NCBI RefSeq assembly: GCF_004803755.1
Contig: NZ_CP032311.1
Span: 4,914,501 to 4,978,500, forward strand
Length of the DNA stretch: 64,000 nt
Source: Pseudomonas sp. DG56-2
GTDB taxonomy: Bacteria > Pseudomonadota > Gammaproteobacteria > Pseudomonadales > Pseudomonadaceae
Reading direction: 5' to 3'
Shown: in pieces, positions 43,888-54,658 of the stretch
Numbering within the stretch: the first letter of the stretch is position 1
Layout: every line of letters begins with the position of its first letter
Notes under the pieces: model-generated
Told to the model about the DNA's origin: nothing
Database searches by the model: none
Seen by the model: the letters and a program-made list of their open reading frames with translations, nothing else
Program-made: the position numbers and the translations under genes

Positions 43888-44051
43888 GGCGCTCTCCAGG
43901 GGGCTGCAAATGAGAAAAGCGGGCAAAGGTACGCATCCCAGGGCGTCAGATCAAGCATTTATGGACTAACGTCCAGATTGCCTAGAGGACACACACGGCT
44001 GAATAGATTAATCTACCGCGGTTTTTTTGCCCGCCCCCCGGAGCTTTTCCT

Positions 44052-44690
44052 ATGCCTATCCGTGAGATCCGCCATCCGCTGATCCGCCACAAGCTCGGCC
44101 TGATGCGCCGCGCTGACATCAGCACCAAGAATTTTCGCGAACTCGCCCAGGAAGTCGGTACGCTCCTGACCTACGAGGCCACCCAGGATCTGCCACTCGA
44201 AACCTACGAGATTGATGGCTGGTGCGGTAAGGTCCAGGTCGAGAAAATCGCCGGCAAGAAGATTACTGTAGTACCAATCCTACGCGCAGGCATTGGCATG
44301 CTCGAAGGCGTGCTCAGCCTGATTCCAGGCGCCAAGGTCAGCGCCGTAGGCGTTGCCCGCAACGAAGAAACCCTCGAAGCCCATACCTACCTGGAAAAGC
44401 TTGCCCCGGAAATCGATGAACGCCTGGCGTTGATCATTGACCCGATGCTGGCCACTGGCGCGTCGATGGTTGCCACCATCGACCTGCTGAAAAAAGCCGG
44501 CTGCAAGGATATCCGCGCAATGGTCCTGGTGGCTGCGCCGGAAGGTATTGACGTGGTCGAGAAGGCGCATCCGGATGTGCAGATCTACACCGCTTCGGTC
44601 GATGAACGCCTGAACGAGCACGGCTATATCATTCCGGGCCTGGGCGATGCTGGCGACAAAATCTTCGGCACCAAGCAGAAGGACGCCTGA
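44052..44690 (+). CDS. upp: Uracil phosphoribosyltransferase
   Basis: 212 residues. Converts uracil and PRPP to UMP. The PRPP loop ([20 protein letters not shown]) and the C-terminal uracil-binding region ([17 protein letters not shown]) are complete. Stop and uraA start are two bases apart, so uracil uptake and salvage are co-transcribed. Confidence 0.97.
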   Translation: MPIREIRHPLIRHKLGLMRRADISTKNFRELAQEVGTLLTYEATQDLPLETYEIDGWCGKVQVEKIAGKKITVVPILRAGIGMLEGVLSLIPGAKVSAVGVARNEETLEAHTYLEKLAPEIDERLALIIDPMLATGASMVATIDLLKKAGCKDIRAMVLVAAPEGIDVVEKAHPDVQIYTASVDERLNEHGYIIPGLGDAGDKIFGTKQKDA

Positions 44691-44692
44691 AC

Positions 44693-45967
44693 ATGCAGGA
44701 TGAGTTCAACGACCCGCTCTGGCGTCAGGTCGTCTCCGGCGCACAAATGCTCTTCGTAGCCTTTGGTGCGCTGGTACTGATGCCACTGATCACCGGCCTC
44801 GACCCGAACGTCGCGCTGTTCACCGCCGGTTTGGGAACTCTGCTGTTTCAGGTCGTCACCGGTCGCCAGGTGCCTGTGTTCCTGGCGTCCAGCTTTGCAT
44901 TCATCACCCCGATCATTTTAGCCAAGGGCCAGTTCGGCCTGGCCGAAACCATGGGCGGGGTGATGGCAGCCGGGTTTGTCTACACCTTCCTCGGCCTTGC
45001 CGTGAAGATCAAGGGCACCGGCTTCATCGACCGCCTGCTTCCCCCTGTAGTGATTGGCCCGGTGATCATTTCCATTGGCCTGGCCATGGCCCCGATTGCC
45101 GCCAACATGGCAATGGGCAAGGCCGGTGACGGAGCAGAGCTGCTGCCGTACGGCACCGCAATGATGATTTCCATGCCAGCGCTGCTGACCACGTTGATCG
45201 TTGCCGTATTCGGCAAGGGCATCTTCCGTCTCGTGCCGATCATCGCAGGTGTACTGGTAGGTTTTGGCCTGTCGTTCTACTTCGGTGTGGTCGATACCGC
45301 CAAGATCGCCGCCGCGCCTTGGCTGGCCGTGCCGCACTTCACCGCGCCCGCCTTCAACTGGCAAGCAATCCTGTTCATCGTACCTGTCGCCCTGGCGCCA
45401 GCCATCGAGCATATCGGTGGGGTGATCGCAGTAGGTAGCGTGACAGGGCGTGATTACCTGAAGAAACCAGGCCTGCACCGCACCCTCCTCGGTGATGGTA
45501 TCGCCACCACCACTGCCGGACTGTTCGGCGGCCCGCCCAACACGACTTACGCCGAAGTCACTGGCGCAGTAATGCTGACCAAGAACTACAACCCGAAGAT
45601 CATGACCTGGGCGGCAATATTCGCTATCACCCTGGCCTTCATCGGCAAGTTCGGCGCCCTGCTGCAGAGCATTCCAGTACCGGTAATGGGCGGAATTCTG
45701 TGCTTGCTGTTCGGTTCGATTGCCGCGGTGGGCATGAATACCATGATCCGCCACAAGATCGACCTGAGCGAAGCGCGCAACCTGGTGATCGTTTCGGTGA
45801 CCCTGGTGTTCGGTATTGGTGGCGTGCTGGTCGGTAGCGGTACTGGCCCGGACGATTGGGGCCTCAAAGGCATCGCACTGTGTGCGGTGGTGGCGATCGC
45901 CCTGAACCTGCTGCTGCCAGGCAATGACGGCTGGAAGAAAAAGGCGCTGGACGACCAGTTGCCTTGA
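44693..45967 (+). CDS. uraA: Uracil:H+ symporter
   Basis: 424 residues of the NAT/NCS2 family with about fourteen hydrophobic segments. The family motif (GGPPNTTYAEVTGAVMLTKNYNPKI region) is clear, and the conserved Glu of APAIEHIGGV is present. It imports uracil for the upstream phosphoribosyltransferase. Confidence 0.95.
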   Translation: MQDEFNDPLWRQVVSGAQMLFVAFGALVLMPLITGLDPNVALFTAGLGTLLFQVVTGRQVPVFLASSFAFITPIILAKGQFGLAETMGGVMAAGFVYTFLGLAVKIKGTGFIDRLLPPVVIGPVIISIGLAMAPIAANMAMGKAGDGAELLPYGTAMMISMPALLTTLIVAVFGKGIFRLVPIIAGVLVGFGLSFYFGVVDTAKIAAAPWLAVPHFTAPAFNWQAILFIVPVALAPAIEHIGGVIAVGSVTGRDYLKKPGLHRTLLGDGIATTTAGLFGGPPNTTYAEVTGAVMLTKNYNPKIMTWAAIFAITLAFIGKFGALLQSIPVPVMGGILCLLFGSIAAVGMNTMIRHKIDLSEARNLVIVSVTLVFGIGGVLVGSGTGPDDWGLKGIALCAVVAIALNLLLPGNDGWKKKALDDQLP

Positions 45968-45976
45968 TCAATCGGC

Positions 45977-46044
45977 AGGAGCCGGCTTGCCCCGCGATGC
46001 GATAGGACTCGACGATCGCAATCGCGGGGCAAGCCGCTCCTACC
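45977..46044. repeat. REP-like inverted pair
   Basis: GGAGCCGGCTTGCCCCGCGA and its near-perfect inverted partner (ATCGCGGGGCAAGCCGCTCC) flank a 22-base spacer between convergent uraA and hemH. This is the clearest REP/REPIN-type element of the window and can also act as a bidirectional terminator. Confidence 0.75.
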
Positions 46045-46057
46045 GGCTACTCAAGGC

Positions 46058-47071
46058 TCAGGCTTTTTCGCACATGCTTTTCAGCGCCTGCACCCACTGC
46101 GGGTGGTCATTCAGGCAAGGCACCAACACCAGTTCCTCCCCGCCTGCCGCGGTGAACTGCTCACGCCCACGGTCTCCGATCTCTTCCAGTGTTTCGATGC
46201 AGTCGGCGACGAAGGCCGGGCACATGACCAGCAGCTTCTTCACTCCCGCTTTGCCCAGCTCATCCAGGCGCGCCTCAGTATAGGGTTCGATCCATTTCGC
46301 CCGCCCCAGGCGCGACTGGAACGACACCGACCATTTGCCGTCGGCGATCCCCATCTTTTTCGCGAACGCCTGCGCTGTTCGCAGGCATTGTCCGCGATAG
46401 CAGACCGCAAGCATCTGCGCTGAAGAGTCCCGGCAGCAATCCTCAGCCTGAAAATCATGCTTGCCCGTGGGATCGAGCTTTTTCAAATGGCGCTCGGGCA
46501 AGCCATGGAAGCTCATCAGCAGATGGTCGTAATCCTGTTCAAGGTAGGGTCGCGCACTTTCCACCAAGGCATCGATATATTCCGGCTGATCGTAGAATGG
46601 CTTCAGCACCACCATTTGCAGTGGCAAATGCTGATCGGCTATCACTTGCCGAGCCTGCTCGACCACCGTGGTTACCGTGCTATCTGCAAACTGAGGGTAC
46701 AGAGGCGCCAGGGTGACCTTACGCACACCCTGCGCGGCCAGGCGCTGCAGCACAGTCGGCAACGATGGCTCACCGTAACGCATGGCAATTTCCACCGGGC
46801 CATGCTGCCAATGCTCACGCATCGCTGCTTGCAGGCGGCGGGTCAGCACCACCAGTGGCGAGCCTTCATCCCACCAGATCGACGCGTAGGCATGGGCCGA
46901 TTGTTCAGGACGCTTGATCAGGATCAGCGACACCAGCAAGCGTCGTACCGGCCAAGGCAGGTCAATGACGTAAGGGTCCATCAAAAACTGATTGAGGTAG
47001 CTGCGCACATCAGCCACCGAAGTGGAGGCTGGCGAACCCAGGTTGACCAGCAGCAGAGCGTGATCGGTCAT
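46058..47071 (-). CDS. hemH: Ferrochelatase
   Basis: 337 residues. Inserts Fe2+ into protoporphyrin IX, the last step of protoheme synthesis. Family motifs: [48 protein letters not shown] (catalytic His) and [17 protein letters not shown]. Start at 47071 ([12 protein letters not shown]) matches family length. The gene upstream on the same strand (TIGR01777) ends 13 bases before it. Confidence 0.95.
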   Translation of the reverse strand: MTDHALLLVNLGSPASTSVADVRSYLNQFLMDPYVIDLPWPVRRLLVSLILIKRPEQSAHAYASIWWDEGSPLVVLTRRLQAAMREHWQHGPVEIAMRYGEPSLPTVLQRLAAQGVRKVTLAPLYPQFADSTVTTVVEQARQVIADQHLPLQMVVLKPFYDQPEYIDALVESARPYLEQDYDHLLMSFHGLPERHLKKLDPTGKHDFQAEDCCRDSSAQMLAVCYRGQCLRTAQAFAKKMGIADGKWSVSFQSRLGRAKWIEPYTEARLDELGKAGVKKLLVMCPAFVADCIETLEEIGDRGREQFTAAGGEELVLVPCLNDHPQWVQALKSMCEKA

Positions 47072-47084
47072 GCAACGTCCTATT

Positions 47085-47990
47085 TCAGAGGCGACCAGAC
47101 AAGTCATCCAGCGCCGATTGCAAATCATTGAAGCGGAAAGTGAACCCTGCGGCGAGCAAGCGCACCGGGCGTGCTCGCTGCCCGCCCAACAGCAGCGTCG
47201 ACAGCTCACCCAACCCCGCTTTTAACACCAGTGCCGGCAACGGCATGAAGGCCGGGCGATGTAAGGTGCGTCCCAGGCGCTTGGCAAACTCACGGTTGCG
47301 CACCGGTTCCGGGGCGCAGGCATTATATGGACCGCTGGTATCGTTGTGCTGCAAGAGAAAATCAATCAAGGCGATTTGATCGTCTATATGAACCCACGGC
47401 ATCCATTGTCGGCCATCACCGATCGGCCCGCCCAGGCCTAACTTGAACGGCAGCCGCAAACGCGACAAAAAGCCGCCCTCACTGGACAGCACTAGCCCCG
47501 TGCGCACCAGCACCACACGCATACCCAAAGCCTGCGCACGTAGCGCCGTTTCCTCCCAGGCAATGCACAGCTGGCTGGCAAAATCCTCCTTGACGGGCTG
47601 TGAAGCCTCGGTCAGCTCACGTTCGCCACCATCGCCATACCAACCTACCGCTGACCCTGAGATCAGCACTGACGGGCGCTGCTGGCGCTTCTCAAGCCAT
47701 GTAAGCAATTGCTCGGTGAGCGTTATGCGACTCCCCCAAAGCACGGCGCGACGATGAGCACTCCAGGGGCGATCCGCTATCGGTGCGCCGGCCAGATTGA
47801 TCACCGCATCAATGGGATCATCCTCATTCAGGGCTTCTAGCCTGGCGACGCCTTGTACCCCGGCACCACACAGCCTGGGCACCTGTTCAGGCCGCCTGCT
47901 CCACACAGTCAAGCGATGCCCCTGGCCCAGCCAGCGCTGACAAAGCTGTTGACCAATTAAACCTGTGCCACCGGTCAGCAATATATGCAT
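47085..47990 (-). CDS. TIGR01777 family NAD-dependent epimerase-like protein (YfcH)
   Basis: 301 residues. SDR-type N-terminal Rossmann motif ([17 protein letters not shown]), the [13 protein letters not shown] signature and the C-terminal DUF1731-like region ([22 protein letters not shown]). Actual substrate unknown. GAGG precedes the ATG at 47990 by eight bases. Divergent from the FAD protein; the shared gap carries a LitR-type site (48104-48127), so light control of this gene and hemH is possible. Confidence 0.92.
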   Translation of the reverse strand: MHILLTGGTGLIGQQLCQRWLGQGHRLTVWSRRPEQVPRLCGAGVQGVARLEALNEDDPIDAVINLAGAPIADRPWSAHRRAVLWGSRITLTEQLLTWLEKRQQRPSVLISGSAVGWYGDGGERELTEASQPVKEDFASQLCIAWEETALRAQALGMRVVLVRTGLVLSSEGGFLSRLRLPFKLGLGGPIGDGRQWMPWVHIDDQIALIDFLLQHNDTSGPYNACAPEPVRNREFAKRLGRTLHRPAFMPLPALVLKAGLGELSTLLLGGQRARPVRLLAAGFTFRFNDLQSALDDLSGRL

Positions 47991-48103
47991 GGCTGTGTCC
48001 TCACATGGCGCGCCCTGGTCTATTTTTAAGATCAAGGCACTTTTTTGACCCAACGACCCTCGGATAAACATAGGCCAACCAGCGGGAACGAAGGAAGGCA
48101 TCT

Positions 48104-49164
<1,061 letters not shown>

Positions 49165-49213
49165 GTCCTGGGGACGCTCGCTGGGTATCTGCAACAACGG
49201 CCTGGGCATGTTT

Positions 49214-49237
49214 TGTACAAACTCATTTACTTGTGCA
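49214..49237. promoter_or_regulatory. Candidate LitR operator 1 of the photolyase operon
   Basis: TGTACA-N12-TGTGCA, one mismatch to the expected TGTACA-N12-TGTACA, lies 68 bases before the ATG at 49305 in an AT-rich promoter region. Confidence 0.6.
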
Positions 49238-49258
49238 GTTTTGTCTCTATGATAAACC

Positions 49259-49282
49259 TGTACAATTAATTTTATTTGTACA
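49259..49282. promoter_or_regulatory. Candidate LitR operator 2 of the photolyase operon
   Basis: TGTACA-N12-TGTACA, a perfect match. It overlaps TACAAT (49261-49266), a possible -10 box, so binding would block transcription in the dark. Confidence 0.72.
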
Positions 49283-49304
49283 AGATTAAACACGGGGCCC
49301 GCCT

Positions 49305-50270
49305 ATGGACAGCTCTCACTCCGCCCGCAAGCCAAAAATCGCTGTAAGCGCCTGCCTGACCGGTGCCCAGGTTCGCTACAACGGCGGGCACAAAGCGTCG
49401 CGCCTGTGTGCAGTATTAGGCGACTACTTCGAACTCGTTCCGGTCTGCCCCGAAGTAGCCATTGGCCTGGGGATTCCTCGCGCCCCGATTCGACTGGTAG
49501 GTAATTCGCAATCCCCGCAGGCCGTAATGAGCCACGACTCCGCGCTGGAGCTTTCCGGGCCATTGCAAGCCTATGGGCACCAGATGGCCAGAGAGCTCAC
49601 CGATATCTGCGGCTACATTTTCATGCAGAAGTCTCCATCCTGTGGGCTCGAGCGCGTCAAGGTCTACCGGGCGAACGACAAGCCTGCACACGTTGACGGC
49701 CGCGGCTTGTACGCGGCAGCGTTCTGCGAGCAACGCCAGGATCTGCCGGTCGAAGAAGATGGGCGCCTGTGCGATCCCGTGTTGAGGGAAAACTTCATCA
49801 CTCGCGTCTACGCCTTCGCTGACTGGCAGCAATTGCTGGCCAAGGGTCTGAGCCGTGGCGCGCTGATCGCTTTTCATGCGCGCTACAAGTACCAGTTGAT
49901 GGCCAACAATCCACAGCAGTACAAGGTATTGGGCAAGCTGTTGGGCAGCATGACCCGCGATGATGATCCGCAGGTACTTGGCCAACACTATTTCACTCAG
50001 TTGATGCTCGCCCTGCGCCGCTGTGCGAGTCGCGGCAACCACAGCAACGTGCTGCTTCATCTGAGCGGCTATTTGCGCACTGCGCTTAGCCAGGATGACC
50101 GCCAGGAAATCCGCCAACTGATCAATCAGTATCATGCAGGCATCGTCCCTCTGGTCGTACCGCTAACGCTGCTCAAGCATCATTTGCGCTGCCATCCCGA
50201 TCCCTACTTGCAGCAGCAGGTGTACCTGCAGCCGCACCCGGAAAGCCTTAGCCTGCGCAATGCCATCTGA
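49305..50270 (+). CDS. DUF523 and DUF1722 domain protein (YbgA-like)
   Basis: 321 residues. DUF523 at the N-terminus (about 9-155, ISACLTG-like VSACLTGAQVRYNGG, and CPEVAIGLGIPR, FMQKSPSCG) has conserved Cys, and DUF1722 follows (about 195-310, with the FHARYKYQLMANN motif). YbgA proteins sit beside photolyase genes in many bacteria and have been linked to repair or to thiouracil handling; the precise role is unsettled. First gene of the phrB operon, 26 bases before the photolyase start. Confidence 0.88.
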   Translation: MDSSHSARKPKIAVSACLTGAQVRYNGGHKASRLCAVLGDYFELVPVCPEVAIGLGIPRAPIRLVGNSQSPQAVMSHDSALELSGPLQAYGHQMARELTDICGYIFMQKSPSCGLERVKVYRANDKPAHVDGRGLYAAAFCEQRQDLPVEEDGRLCDPVLRENFITRVYAFADWQQLLAKGLSRGALIAFHARYKYQLMANNPQQYKVLGKLLGSMTRDDDPQVLGQHYFTQLMLALRRCASRGNHSNVLLHLSGYLRTALSQDDRQEIRQLINQYHAGIVPLVVPLTLLKHHLRCHPDPYLQQQVYLQPHPESLSLRNAI

Positions 50271-50296
50271 GACGCAGCTACCCAACAGGAATGACC

Positions 50297-51826
50297 ATGC
50301 AACTTATCTGGCTGCGTAGCGATCTGCGCGTACTGGACAACACCGCGCTATCCGCTGCCTGCGAGCGGGGCCCTAGCGTGGCGCTCTGGCTTGTAAGCCC
50401 GCAACAGTGGCGCAATCATGACGATGCACCGTGCAAGATCGACTTCTGGTTACGCAACCTCGCATTGCTGGAAAAACAACTCGCCTCGCTGAACATTCCA
50501 TTGCTGGTGCGCGACGCCGACACCTGGGACCAGGCACCCGACGTGCTGCTCAAGGTGTGTCAGGAGTATCAGATTCAGGCGCTGCACCTGAACGAAGAAT
50601 ACGGCGTCAATGAGCACCGGCGCGATCAGGCCGTGAGCGACAGGCTGGCACAGGAAGGCATTGCCGTTCATTCCTACCTGGATCAACTGCTATTCAAACC
50701 TGGAAGCATCCTTACTCGCAGCGGCGGCTATTTCCAGGTCTTCGGCCAATTCCGCAAGGTTTGCCTTGAGCGCTTGCGCCTGAGCCCGCCGGCCCTGCAA
50801 CGCGCCCTCACACCTCAACAACCGCTGGAAATCACCAGCGACGAAGTTCCTGCCCAGGTGCCGGGATTTGCAGTGCCCCCCGCCAGTCTGCGCAATCTCT
50901 GGCCTGCCGGTGAAGATGAAGCGAATGCGCGCTTGCAACGATTTATCGATGAGTCCGTTGACGATTACCAGACGCAACGGGACTTCCCCGCCGTCGCTGG
51001 CACCAGCCAACTGTCCCCCTACCTTGGCGCAGGCGTCATTTCGCCTCGCCAGTGCCTGCACCGGGCCCTGGCACACAACTACGGGGAGTTCGATAGCGGT
51101 AGTAGCGGATTGGTGACCTGGATAAACGAACTGCTCTGGCGTGAGTTCTACAAACACATCCTGGTGGGTTATCCGCGCGTCTCGCGAAACCGTGCCTTCC
51201 GCCAGGAAACCGAGGCCCTGCCTTGGCGTGACGCCCCTGAAGATCTCAAAGCCTGGCAGGAAGGCCGTACCGGCTTTCCGATCATCGATGCGGCGATGCG
51301 CCAACTGCTCGCAACCGGCTGGATGCACAACAGGCTACGCATGATAGTGGCGATGTTCCTGACCAAGAACCTGCTGATTGATTGGCGCGAAGGCGAACGC
51401 TTTTTCATGCGCCACTTGATCGACGGCGATCTGGCCGCTAACAACGGAGGCTGGCAGTGGAGCGCCTCCACCGGGACCGACGCGGTGCCGTATTTCCGCC
51501 TGTTCAACCCGATCAGCCAGTCGCGACGTTTTGACAGCAAGGGCCGTTTCATCAAGCAATGGCTACCGGAGTTGGCAGATTCCGATGAAAAAAATGTTCA
51601 CAACCCTGTCCTACAAGACGGATTGTTTGCTACAAATGATTACCCCCCACCCATTGTGGACCTCGGTGGCAGCCGTCTTCGGGCGTTGAGCACTTACAAG
51701 GATGTGCTTACGAAACAGGTTGAGGAACCATCATTTGAGCCACCCTATTGCCCGGCGTGCCTGGATTACAGGTGCCAGCAGCGGTTTGGGACTTGCACTG
51801 GTAGAAAAACTACTGGAAGAAGGTGA
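50297..51826 (+). CDS. phrB: Deoxyribodipyrimidine photolyase with C-terminal extension
   Basis: 509 residues; class I CPD photolyases are usually about 470-480. The N-terminal antenna domain (LIWLRSDLRVLDNTAL) and C-terminal FAD domain (GLVTWINELLWREFYKHIL, NNGGWQWSASTGTDAVPYFR) are complete. It splits UV-made pyrimidine dimers with blue light. The last about 35 residues, after STYKDVLTKQ, are read from DNA overlapping the SDR gene and contain several Cys; a TGA in another frame at 51721 fits the usual end. The ATG at 50297 has AGGA six bases upstream; the ATG at 50291 is less likely. Confidence 0.92.
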   Translation: MQLIWLRSDLRVLDNTALSAACERGPSVALWLVSPQQWRNHDDAPCKIDFWLRNLALLEKQLASLNIPLLVRDADTWDQAPDVLLKVCQEYQIQALHLNEEYGVNEHRRDQAVSDRLAQEGIAVHSYLDQLLFKPGSILTRSGGYFQVFGQFRKVCLERLRLSPPALQRALTPQQPLEITSDEVPAQVPGFAVPPASLRNLWPAGEDEANARLQRFIDESVDDYQTQRDFPAVAGTSQLSPYLGAGVISPRQCLHRALAHNYGEFDSGSSGLVTWINELLWREFYKHILVGYPRVSRNRAFRQETEALPWRDAPEDLKAWQEGRTGFPIIDAAMRQLLATGWMHNRLRMIVAMFLTKNLLIDWREGERFFMRHLIDGDLAANNGGWQWSASTGTDAVPYFRLFNPISQSRRFDSKGRFIKQWLPELADSDEKNVHNPVLQDGLFATNDYPPPIVDLGGSRLRALSTYKDVLTKQVEEPSFEPPYCPACLDYRCQQRFGTCTGRKTTGRR

Positions 51827-52439
51827 TTTTGTAGCGGCCAGTGGTCGCTCCAGTGCAGCCTTGCGCAACCTGGAATGGCAATACGATGCAAAATTTCTGC
51901 TATTGGATGGCAATCTCAGCAATCCGCTTGAAGCGACAGCGGCGGCCCAACAGATCTACTATCGATGGGGCGCGTTGGACTGTTTGATTATCAACGCCGG
52001 CACCAGTGATTACCTGGCAAGCGATGTCTCGGCCGCGACGTTGTTCGCAAGCCTCGTGCGCAGCAACCTCAACGCCGCCCGGTATTGCCTGGACAGTGCC
52101 TTGACGTTACTGCAAAGCGGAAACTCGCCCCAACTGGTGGGTATTCTCAGCCGATACTCAGCGCTACAGTTGAACGACCCCAGCCATCCCCCCGGAGCCA
52201 ACAACAGCCTGACCGGATTGTTCGAGGCTCACCGCGCCGCGCTGGCTGCTCAGTTCATCGACATGACGCTCATCGCTGCGCTCAACAGGAACTCACCGCA
52301 AACATCGGCATCCGTTACACCAGAACGCTGGACAGCGAAAAGCGCCGCGGAGGTGATTGTTGAGCACCTGCCAAAACGTCAAGGCAACCTGGTGCTGGAA
52401 GCGTTGCACCAGCACGATCTCTGGCCACTTCCGAAGTAG
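51735..52439 (+). CDS. Short-chain dehydrogenase/reductase
   Basis: 234 residues. The NAD(P) motif (AWITGASSGLGLALVEKLL) and the NAG strand (LIINAGTSDY) are clear; the usual YxxxK appears altered (SRYSALQLND), so catalysis is uncertain. The start is taken as TTG at 51735 (LSHPIARRAW) because GAGG is nine bases before it; the ATG at 51702 has no proper RBS. It overlaps phrB by 92 bases and ends the light-linked operon. Confidence 0.8.
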   Translation: MSHPIARRAWITGASSGLGLALVEKLLEEGDFVAASGRSSAALRNLEWQYDAKFLLLDGNLSNPLEATAAAQQIYYRWGALDCLIINAGTSDYLASDVSAATLFASLVRSNLNAARYCLDSALTLLQSGNSPQLVGILSRYSALQLNDPSHPPGANNSLTGLFEAHRAALAAQFIDMTLIAALNRNSPQTSASVTPERWTAKSAAEVIVEHLPKRQGNLVLEALHQHDLWPLPK

Positions 52440-52477
52440 GCATTCGGCCCCACAGTTACTGCGGGGCCGACGTTGAA

Positions 52478-52996
52478 CTACAGCGCCATACGGTAGTGCA
52501 GCGAATAACTTTCTACGCCATCGTTGGGGGTTTGTAGCCCGGCGTTGGAGTAGTGAATAGCGCGTACGCCCACTTCATGCCCACCGGCAAAGCGCAGGCC
52601 AAAACCGATACGGTCTTCAAACTGAAAGGACGACCCCAGTTTGTTGTCTTCGATCTCGGTACTGGAAAACGCCGCGACCCCAATACCGGCTTCGATATAA
52701 GGCTTGACCGACTCGCCAGCAAATTCGTAGACAAATACAGGAGCAAACGAAAGACTGTGATTACTTGCGGTTTCGTCGCCCTCCCAATAGGTGTATCCGG
52801 CATCCCAATAGCCAGTGAGCCGACCAACGCTGGTCTGCCACCAACTGGCATCCCAGTTCGACTGCAAGCCAAGGCGATAGGTCATGGTTGAATCACCCGT
52901 CTGCCCAACCGACAGGGAAACATCAGCCGCTTGAGTTGTAAACGATTGCCCCAGGGTCACAGCTGCAATAGCAGCCAAACAAAGCAGTTTCCTCAT
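52478..52996 (-). CDS. pagL: Lipid A 3-O-deacylase, PagL-like
   Basis: 172 residues. Signal peptide (to about residue 23, TQA|A) and a small outer-membrane barrel with the catalytic HxS motif (AIHYSNAGL) near the C-terminus, as in PagL. It removes the 3-O acyl chain of lipid A, changing outer-membrane properties. AAGGA precedes the ATG at 52996. Convergent with the SDR. Confidence 0.9.
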   Translation of the reverse strand: MRKLLCLAAIAAVTLGQSFTTQAADVSLSVGQTGDSTMTYRLGLQSNWDASWWQTSVGRLTGYWDAGYTYWEGDETASNHSLSFAPVFVYEFAGESVKPYIEAGIGVAAFSSTEIEDNKLGSSFQFEDRIGFGLRFAGGHEVGVRAIHYSNAGLQTPNDGVESYSLHYRMAL

Positions 52997-53109
52997 GAGA
53001 AACGTCCTTTTTCCTAATGCTAATATTGATTCTTTTGTCTCATCGGACAAATTATAGAAATCAGTGGTGTGGCGTTAGTTCATCTGGATATCTGCGTTTA
53101 TCGCACTTT

Positions 53110-53910
53110 CTACAGCAAGAAGCTTCGCACACTGTCAGATTTATTCCACAACATTGGCAGTATCTTGTGCAAATGATCCGGGCTGGCGCTGGTCCAGAAC
53201 TGCGCGGCACGTGCAGGGCCGTCAGACAGCAAGTGCCGTTCGCCCAACAGCCGTTGCAGTTGACGCGCGACAGCCGCCCCCGTATCGATAATGGCAATGT
53301 GTGCTGGCACCAATTGCGCCAACAATGGCTTGAGGAACGGGTAGTGCGTACAGCCCAGAATCAGCGTGTCGCACCCTGCATCGAGCAACGGCTTCACGTA
53401 GCCCTCAAGCAAGTCACGCAAATGCTGACTGCCAAGGTCGCCTTCTTCGATGCACTCCACAAGCCCAGGACAGGGCTGCGTTATCACACGAACATCGTTG
53501 GCAAAACGGTCAAGAAGCGCGGCGAACTTGGCACTCTGCAGAGTCCCGGTGGTGGCAAGTACACCGACGACGCCACTGCGGGTGGCGGCAGCGGCTGGCT
53601 TGACCGCAGGTTCCATGCCCACCAACGGCCAGCTCGGATACTGCTCACGCAGGTCGGCGACTGCGGCGACAGTCGCCGTGTTGCAAGCAAGCACCATAGC
53701 CTTGGCACCTTGCTCGCGGAAAAATTCGGCAACCAGGCGGCAACGCTTGCGGATAAATTCGGGAGACTTCTCGCCGTAAGGAATATTTCCACAGTCGGCG
53801 ACGTACAACAGCGACTCGTTGGGCAACAAACGCTGAATCTCGGCCAACACCGATAAGCCACCCACGCCGGAGTCAAAAACGCCGATAGGCGCTGCTGCCG
53901 GATCAGTCAT
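53110..53910 (-). CDS. murI: Glutamate racemase
   Basis: 266 residues. Makes D-glutamate for peptidoglycan. Catalytic pair: Cys76 (VLACNTAT) and the second Cys in [20 protein letters not shown]-terminus is typical. Overlaps the moeB stop by eight bases, placing it in the hemA-prfA-prmC-moeB-murI unit. Confidence 0.96.
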   Translation of the reverse strand: MTDPAAAPIGVFDSGVGGLSVLAEIQRLLPNESLLYVADCGNIPYGEKSPEFIRKRCRLVAEFFREQGAKAMVLACNTATVAAVADLREQYPSWPLVGMEPAVKPAAAATRSGVVGVLATTGTLQSAKFAALLDRFANDVRVITQPCPGLVECIEEGDLGSQHLRDLLEGYVKPLLDAGCDTLILGCTHYPFLKPLLAQLVPAHIAIIDTGAAVARQLQRLLGERHLLSDGPARAAQFWTSASPDHLHKILPMLWNKSDSVRSFLL

Positions 53911-54658
53911 CCTGTGCGCCACAAACGCTGCAACCAGGATCACGTTTGACGCGCAGCTCGCGAAAACGGCTGCCAAGGGCATCGATCAGCAGCAACCGCC
54001 CCACTAGCGGCTGGCCAAAACCCGCCAGGACCTTGAGCGCCTCGAGCGCTTGCAGGCTGCCGACCAACCCTACCAGCGGGCCTATCACCCCGGCTTCGCT
54101 GCACGTTAGCTCGGCTTCGCTGCCATGACCATAGAGGCAGTGGTAGCAAGGGCTTTCCGGACGTCGCGGATCGAACACCGACAATTGCCCCTCAAGGCGA
54201 ATGGCTGCACCACTGACCAGTGGCTTGCCTTGCGCTACGCAGGCGGCATTGACCGCCTCGCGGGTAGCGAAATTGTCGGTGCAGTCGAGCACCAGGTCCA
54301 CAGCCTGCACGGCTGCGGCCAGTGAGTCTTCGTCCAGGGCACTGCGATGGGCGACCAGGCGTATTTCAGGGTTGATCGCCTGCAGCCGCTTCAGGGCCGA
54401 ATCGACCTTGCTCAAGCCAACCGATGACGTGTCGTGCAGGACCTGGCGCTGCAAGTTGGTCAGGTCGACGCTGTCGAAGTCTGCAAGGTGCAGTTCTCCG
54501 ACGCCCGCTGCGGCCAGATACAACGCCACCGGCGAACCCAGGCCACCCAGACCGACGATCAAGGCCCGGCTGTCTTTCAGCCGCAACTGACCGTCGATAT
54601 CTACCTGGGAGAGCAAAATTTGCCGGCTGTAGCGCAACAGTTCCTGATCACTTAGCAC
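53903..54658 (-). CDS. moeB: Molybdopterin-synthase adenylyltransferase
   Basis: 251 residues of the ThiF/MoeB E1-like family. ATP motif ([22 protein letters not shown]), and zinc Cys in CYHC and CSVC. It adenylates the small subunit of molybdopterin synthase. There is no rhodanese domain. Overlaps prmC by seven bases and murI by eight. Confidence 0.93.
   Translation of the reverse strand: MLSDQELLRYSRQILLSQVDIDGQLRLKDSRALIVGLGGLGSPVALYLAAAGVGELHLADFDSVDLTNLQRQVLHDTSSVGLSKVDSALKRLQAINPEIRLVAHRSALDEDSLAAAVQAVDLVLDCTDNFATREAVNAACVAQGKPLVSGAAIRLEGQLSVFDPRRPESPCYHCLYGHGSEAELTCSEAGVIGPLVGLVGSLQALEALKVLAGFGQPLVGRLLLIDALGSRFRELRVKRDPGCSVCGAQDD

Noticed and set aside
51702..51734. ATG at 51702 as the start of the SDR
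   Set aside because: AAGG touches the ATG without spacing, and the added residues (MCLRNRLRNHH) are unlike SDR N-termini.
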